Shown piece after piece: positions 62,078 to 64,000 of a DNA stretch of 64,000 bases. This stretch comes from Clostridia bacterium. Lineage in GTDB: Bacteria > Bacillota > Clostridia > RGIG6154. Under the pieces are notes generated by a model. The model was not told the origin of the DNA. It saw only the letters and a program-made list of their open reading frames with translations, and ran no database searches. A program made the position numbers and the translations under genes. The stretch spans positions 62,001 to 126,000 of the forward strand of contig JAFQQW010000053.1 of NCBI GenBank assembly GCA_017410375.1, in the 5' to 3' direction. How positions within the stretch are numbered: position 1 is the stretch's first letter; every line of letters begins with the position of its first letter.

Positions 62078-63733
62078 TTATTCTTGTGTTACCGGTTGCT
62101 CCGTTTCGGGCATTGTCTGCCCGTCCGAAGGCACATCTGTAGTCTGTTCAGGTGCTTCCGGTGCTTTTGTACCCCGCGTTATTTTTTCGGAAAGGGTTCT
62201 GTAGGTACTGCTGGGCATTCTTTCGCTGGTGGTTTTGCCGTCTATGGTCACCTTGCGGTAGGTTTCAACAACATATCCTGTAATACCGCTACGTTCCACA
62301 ACCTCTTTGCCCTGCTCCATTTCCGGATCATCTTTATAAATTGTATCATAAGGTACAGTTTCGAGCAGGATGTTTTCAATTTCAACAGAGAACGGCTTTT
62401 CTTTTTTTCCGCAAATCTGAATCACGCAATATCCGCCACCTGCACTGCTCTTGATTAAAATAGGATGCTTTGTGTTGTTTTTAAACTTAAAGTCAATCTG
62501 CCCCATTACAACCGTTGCATCCTGACCTTTTTCCGCATATGCAACAGGGTAAGCGTGGCTGGTACGGTACACAATTTCAAGATTCGCATAAAGTGCCGCA
62601 TTATAAAGGGTTGTGGACACTTGACAAACACCGCCTCCGATATCATCTGCCACGCCCTCGGATGTGTAAACGGCGGCATTTCGGAAGCCTGCTTCGGCAG
62701 TACGGTCACCCACAATCGCATTATAGGAAATCACATCTCCCGGCTCTGCAATGTAGCCGTTAAGCTTAGAGGTTGCAAGTTCAACATTGTGGCTACGGTC
62801 AATCTGTCCTGCGTTATATCTGGTCGAATAGGTACTTAAGGTGTCTCCAAACATCTCTTTTTCCAGTTCTTCCAATGTAACCTTTGGCTTGACAGAGCGT
62901 GCCGAAATGTGATATTCACTGTCCGATACAGCATTTTCCAGAACTGCCTGCACATCTTCAATCTCGAGCTTATAACCGTAAACATGCGGAATAAGCTTTC
63001 TGGCTTCGGCATCATAATACGCATCCTGCGGCTCGGATTTGAAATCCTTCATAAATTCCTCCGCAGTGGGAACCGAAAATTCTTTTTCGGAAAGAACGGC
63101 ATCGATGTGTGCATCTTCATACGCGTACAACTTTTTCTTTATAGATTTACAAATAGCCGGAATATCCATGGCATTTCCGCCGTGTCCGGTTGTAATTAAA
63201 ATCTCATCCTCTTTTGCTTCGTAGGTCGTTTCCTTATAGCTGTCCGGAACCGATTCCTGCATCTGAAGCAAGCCCAGTTCAAGTTTTTCTTCGTCTAAAA
63301 TAATGTAGACCGGAACATTTCGCTTTACAAACGGTGTCAGATAGGTAAATATACGTTCAACCAAATTACCCTTTCCTTTTTGGAACGCAAGCTTTGCGGT
63401 TTTTTTCAAATCGCAGGTTGCTATATCATCAAAAAGAAATTCCTGCGTCTGCTCCCCCACTGTAACCGAGATTTCAGGAACATAAGTGAATTTTCGGGTT
63501 AAAAGAGCTTCAATTTCCGCCTGCGTTTTTCCATGAACCGGAATTCCTGCTACAGTTACACCGCGGAATGCGGTTGAGTTACCGGCCGAAAGGCAAAAAA
63601 CAAGCAGTACACATATAACAGCAACACAAATAAGCGCAATTTTTTTGCGCTTTTTCCGTTTCAGTATTTTTTCTTCTTTACGAAGTCTGTATTTTTCTGT
63701 TAAAGATACGACTGTGTTTTCCTGTTCTGCCAT
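62078..63733 (-). CDS. VanW family protein with PG-binding-4-like repeats
   Basis: Membrane-anchored extracellular protein of 551 residues. A basic cytoplasmic N-terminus (KRKKRKK), one membrane helix (about 33-52), two PG_binding_4-like repeats (about 55-290), a VanW domain (about 310-455) with RYNAGQIDRSHNVELA, PGDVISYN and GGGVCQVSTTLYNAAL, and a Pro/Thr/Glu-rich C-terminal tail. The family is common in clostridia, probably acts at peptidoglycan, and despite the name does not by itself give vancomycin resistance. AGGAG precedes the ATG. Confidence 0.93.
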   Translation of the reverse strand: MAEQENTVVSLTEKYRLRKEEKILKRKKRKKIALICVAVICVLLVFCLSAGNSTAFRGVTVAGIPVHGKTQAEIEALLTRKFTYVPEISVTVGEQTQEFLFDDIATCDLKKTAKLAFQKGKGNLVERIFTYLTPFVKRNVPVYIILDEEKLELGLLQMQESVPDSYKETTYEAKEDEILITTGHGGNAMDIPAICKSIKKKLYAYEDAHIDAVLSEKEFSVPTAEEFMKDFKSEPQDAYYDAEARKLIPHVYGYKLEIEDVQAVLENAVSDSEYHISARSVKPKVTLEELEKEMFGDTLSTYSTRYNAGQIDRSHNVELATSKLNGYIAEPGDVISYNAIVGDRTAEAGFRNAAVYTSEGVADDIGGGVCQVSTTLYNAALYANLEIVYRTSHAYPVAYAEKGQDATVVMGQIDFKFKNNTKHPILIKSSAGGGYCVIQICGKKEKPFSVEIENILLETVPYDTIYKDDPEMEQGKEVVERSGITGYVVETYRKVTIDGKTTSERMPSSTYRTLSEKITRGTKAPEAPEQTTDVPSDGQTMPETEQPVTQE

Positions 63734-63752
63734 ATTTCACGCTCCTGCCTAT

Positions 63753-63781
63753 ATTATAGCAATTCTATTTTTACAATTCAA
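63753..63781 (-). promoter_or_regulatory. Promoter of the VanW gene
   Basis: Minus strand TTGAAT (63781-63776), 17-base spacer, TATAAT (63758-63753). Confidence 0.8.
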
Positions 63782-63815
63782 GGGGAACTTTATAACAATT
63801 ATATTTCAAAGATGC

Positions 63816-64000
63816 TTAAAAGCCCAGCGGTTCATCCACTAAAATCACGGTTATTCTGCCCGGCTTTCGCTGATATGCCATAACGGTATAATCACAGCAA
63901 ATGCGCCCCGCACCGCCACAGCCTTCTGTCATGTGAGCCGCATCGGAATTTTGAGCGACACAAACGCCTTTCTTTTCACAGTATGTATCGCAAGAAAGTC
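63816..64000 (-). CDS. Partial Cys-rich protein, C-terminal end only
   Basis: A frame open from the window edge to TAA at 63818-63816 gives the last 61 residues of a protein. It holds six cysteines (in SCDTYCEKKGVC, GCGGAG and ICCDY) and ends ITVILVDEPLGF. The pattern suggests a metal or iron-sulfur site or disulfides, but I do not recognise the family. The start and most of the gene are outside the window. Confidence 0.6.
   Translation of the reverse strand, partial: LSCDTYCEKKGVCVAQNSDAAHMTEGCGGAGRICCDYTVMAYQRKPGRITVILVDEPLGF

Noticed and set aside
62078-63733. Vancomycin resistance gene
   Set aside because: VanW-domain proteins are widespread in clostridia and no vanHAX-type ligase or dehydrogenase genes are nearby.
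1-64000. tRNA, rRNA, riboswitch, prophage or transposon features
   Set aside because: I scanned intergenic regions for cloverleaf arms, known aptamer cores, integrase/transposase motifs and long terminal repeats and found none I could support; a covariance-model search would settle weak cases.

Overview
The window looks like chromosomal DNA of a moderately AT-rich, Gram-positive anaerobe of the Clostridia (Bacillota). Support comes from the rimP-nusA-ylxR-ylxQ-infB-rbfA-nrnA-truB-ribF operon, ribonuclease J, a parE-parC pair, CarD-ispD-ispF, and the many secreted proteins carrying copper-amine-oxidase-type N-terminal (CuAO_N1) repeats. Strong AGGAGG-type ribosome binding sites, several TTG starts and nearly uniform 17-base promoter spacers agree with this. 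The carbohydrate genes suggest a gut or plant-polymer-degrading species; that part is inference. I saw no rRNA, tRNA, CRISPR array, prophage or insertion sequence, and no stretch over 300 bases lacks a gene.

Layout. 1-5.9 kb: topoisomerase IV (parE, parC) and a SulP anion transporter, minus strand. 6-9.8 kb: a polyamine ABC transporter operon in which PotC and PotD are one polypeptide. 9.8-15 kb: a secreted beta-helix (GH28-like) protein and a modular secreted protein, divergent from an AraC regulator. 15-25.7 kb: mixed housekeeping genes (citrate synthase, tRNA t6A dehydratase, glutamate-type symporter, DNA alkylation repair, M20 peptidase, cell-wall amidase, biotin ligase, radical SAM protein). 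25.7-33.3 kb: the nusA/infB operon with a structured leader. 33.3-42.5 kb: acetyltransferase, malic enzyme, sugar isomerase, radA, carD-ispD-ispF-proS. 42.5-55.7 kb: a carbohydrate island with a six-gene catabolic operon, two AraC regulators and a 1748-residue secreted modular protein. 55.7-56.7 kb: a cluster of very small proteins, including a 26-residue hydrophobic peptide. 56.7-64 kb: phosphodiesterase, RNase J, leucine-rich-repeat protein, DEAD-box helicase, VanW protein and a partial Cys-rich protein.

How the genes work together. Three AraC regulators each sit divergent to the carbohydrate genes they probably control, and each shared intergenic region holds an inverted repeat. Two of them face secreted proteins built from the same beta-sandwich-like module (five copies in two proteins) around paired CuAO_N1 repeats. 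The smaller protein matches the larger up to the point where the larger continues into a helical, probably catalytic, domain. The third AraC faces an operon of two medium-chain dehydrogenases, a Gfo/Idh oxidoreductase, a deacetylase-like amidohydrolase, an epimerase-like protein and a divergent dehydroquinase-like protein broken by a frameshift at a perfect palindrome. Together these look like extracellular depolymerisation followed by intracellular conversion of an unusual sugar or cyclitol. This island is the best candidate for an undescribed system in the window.
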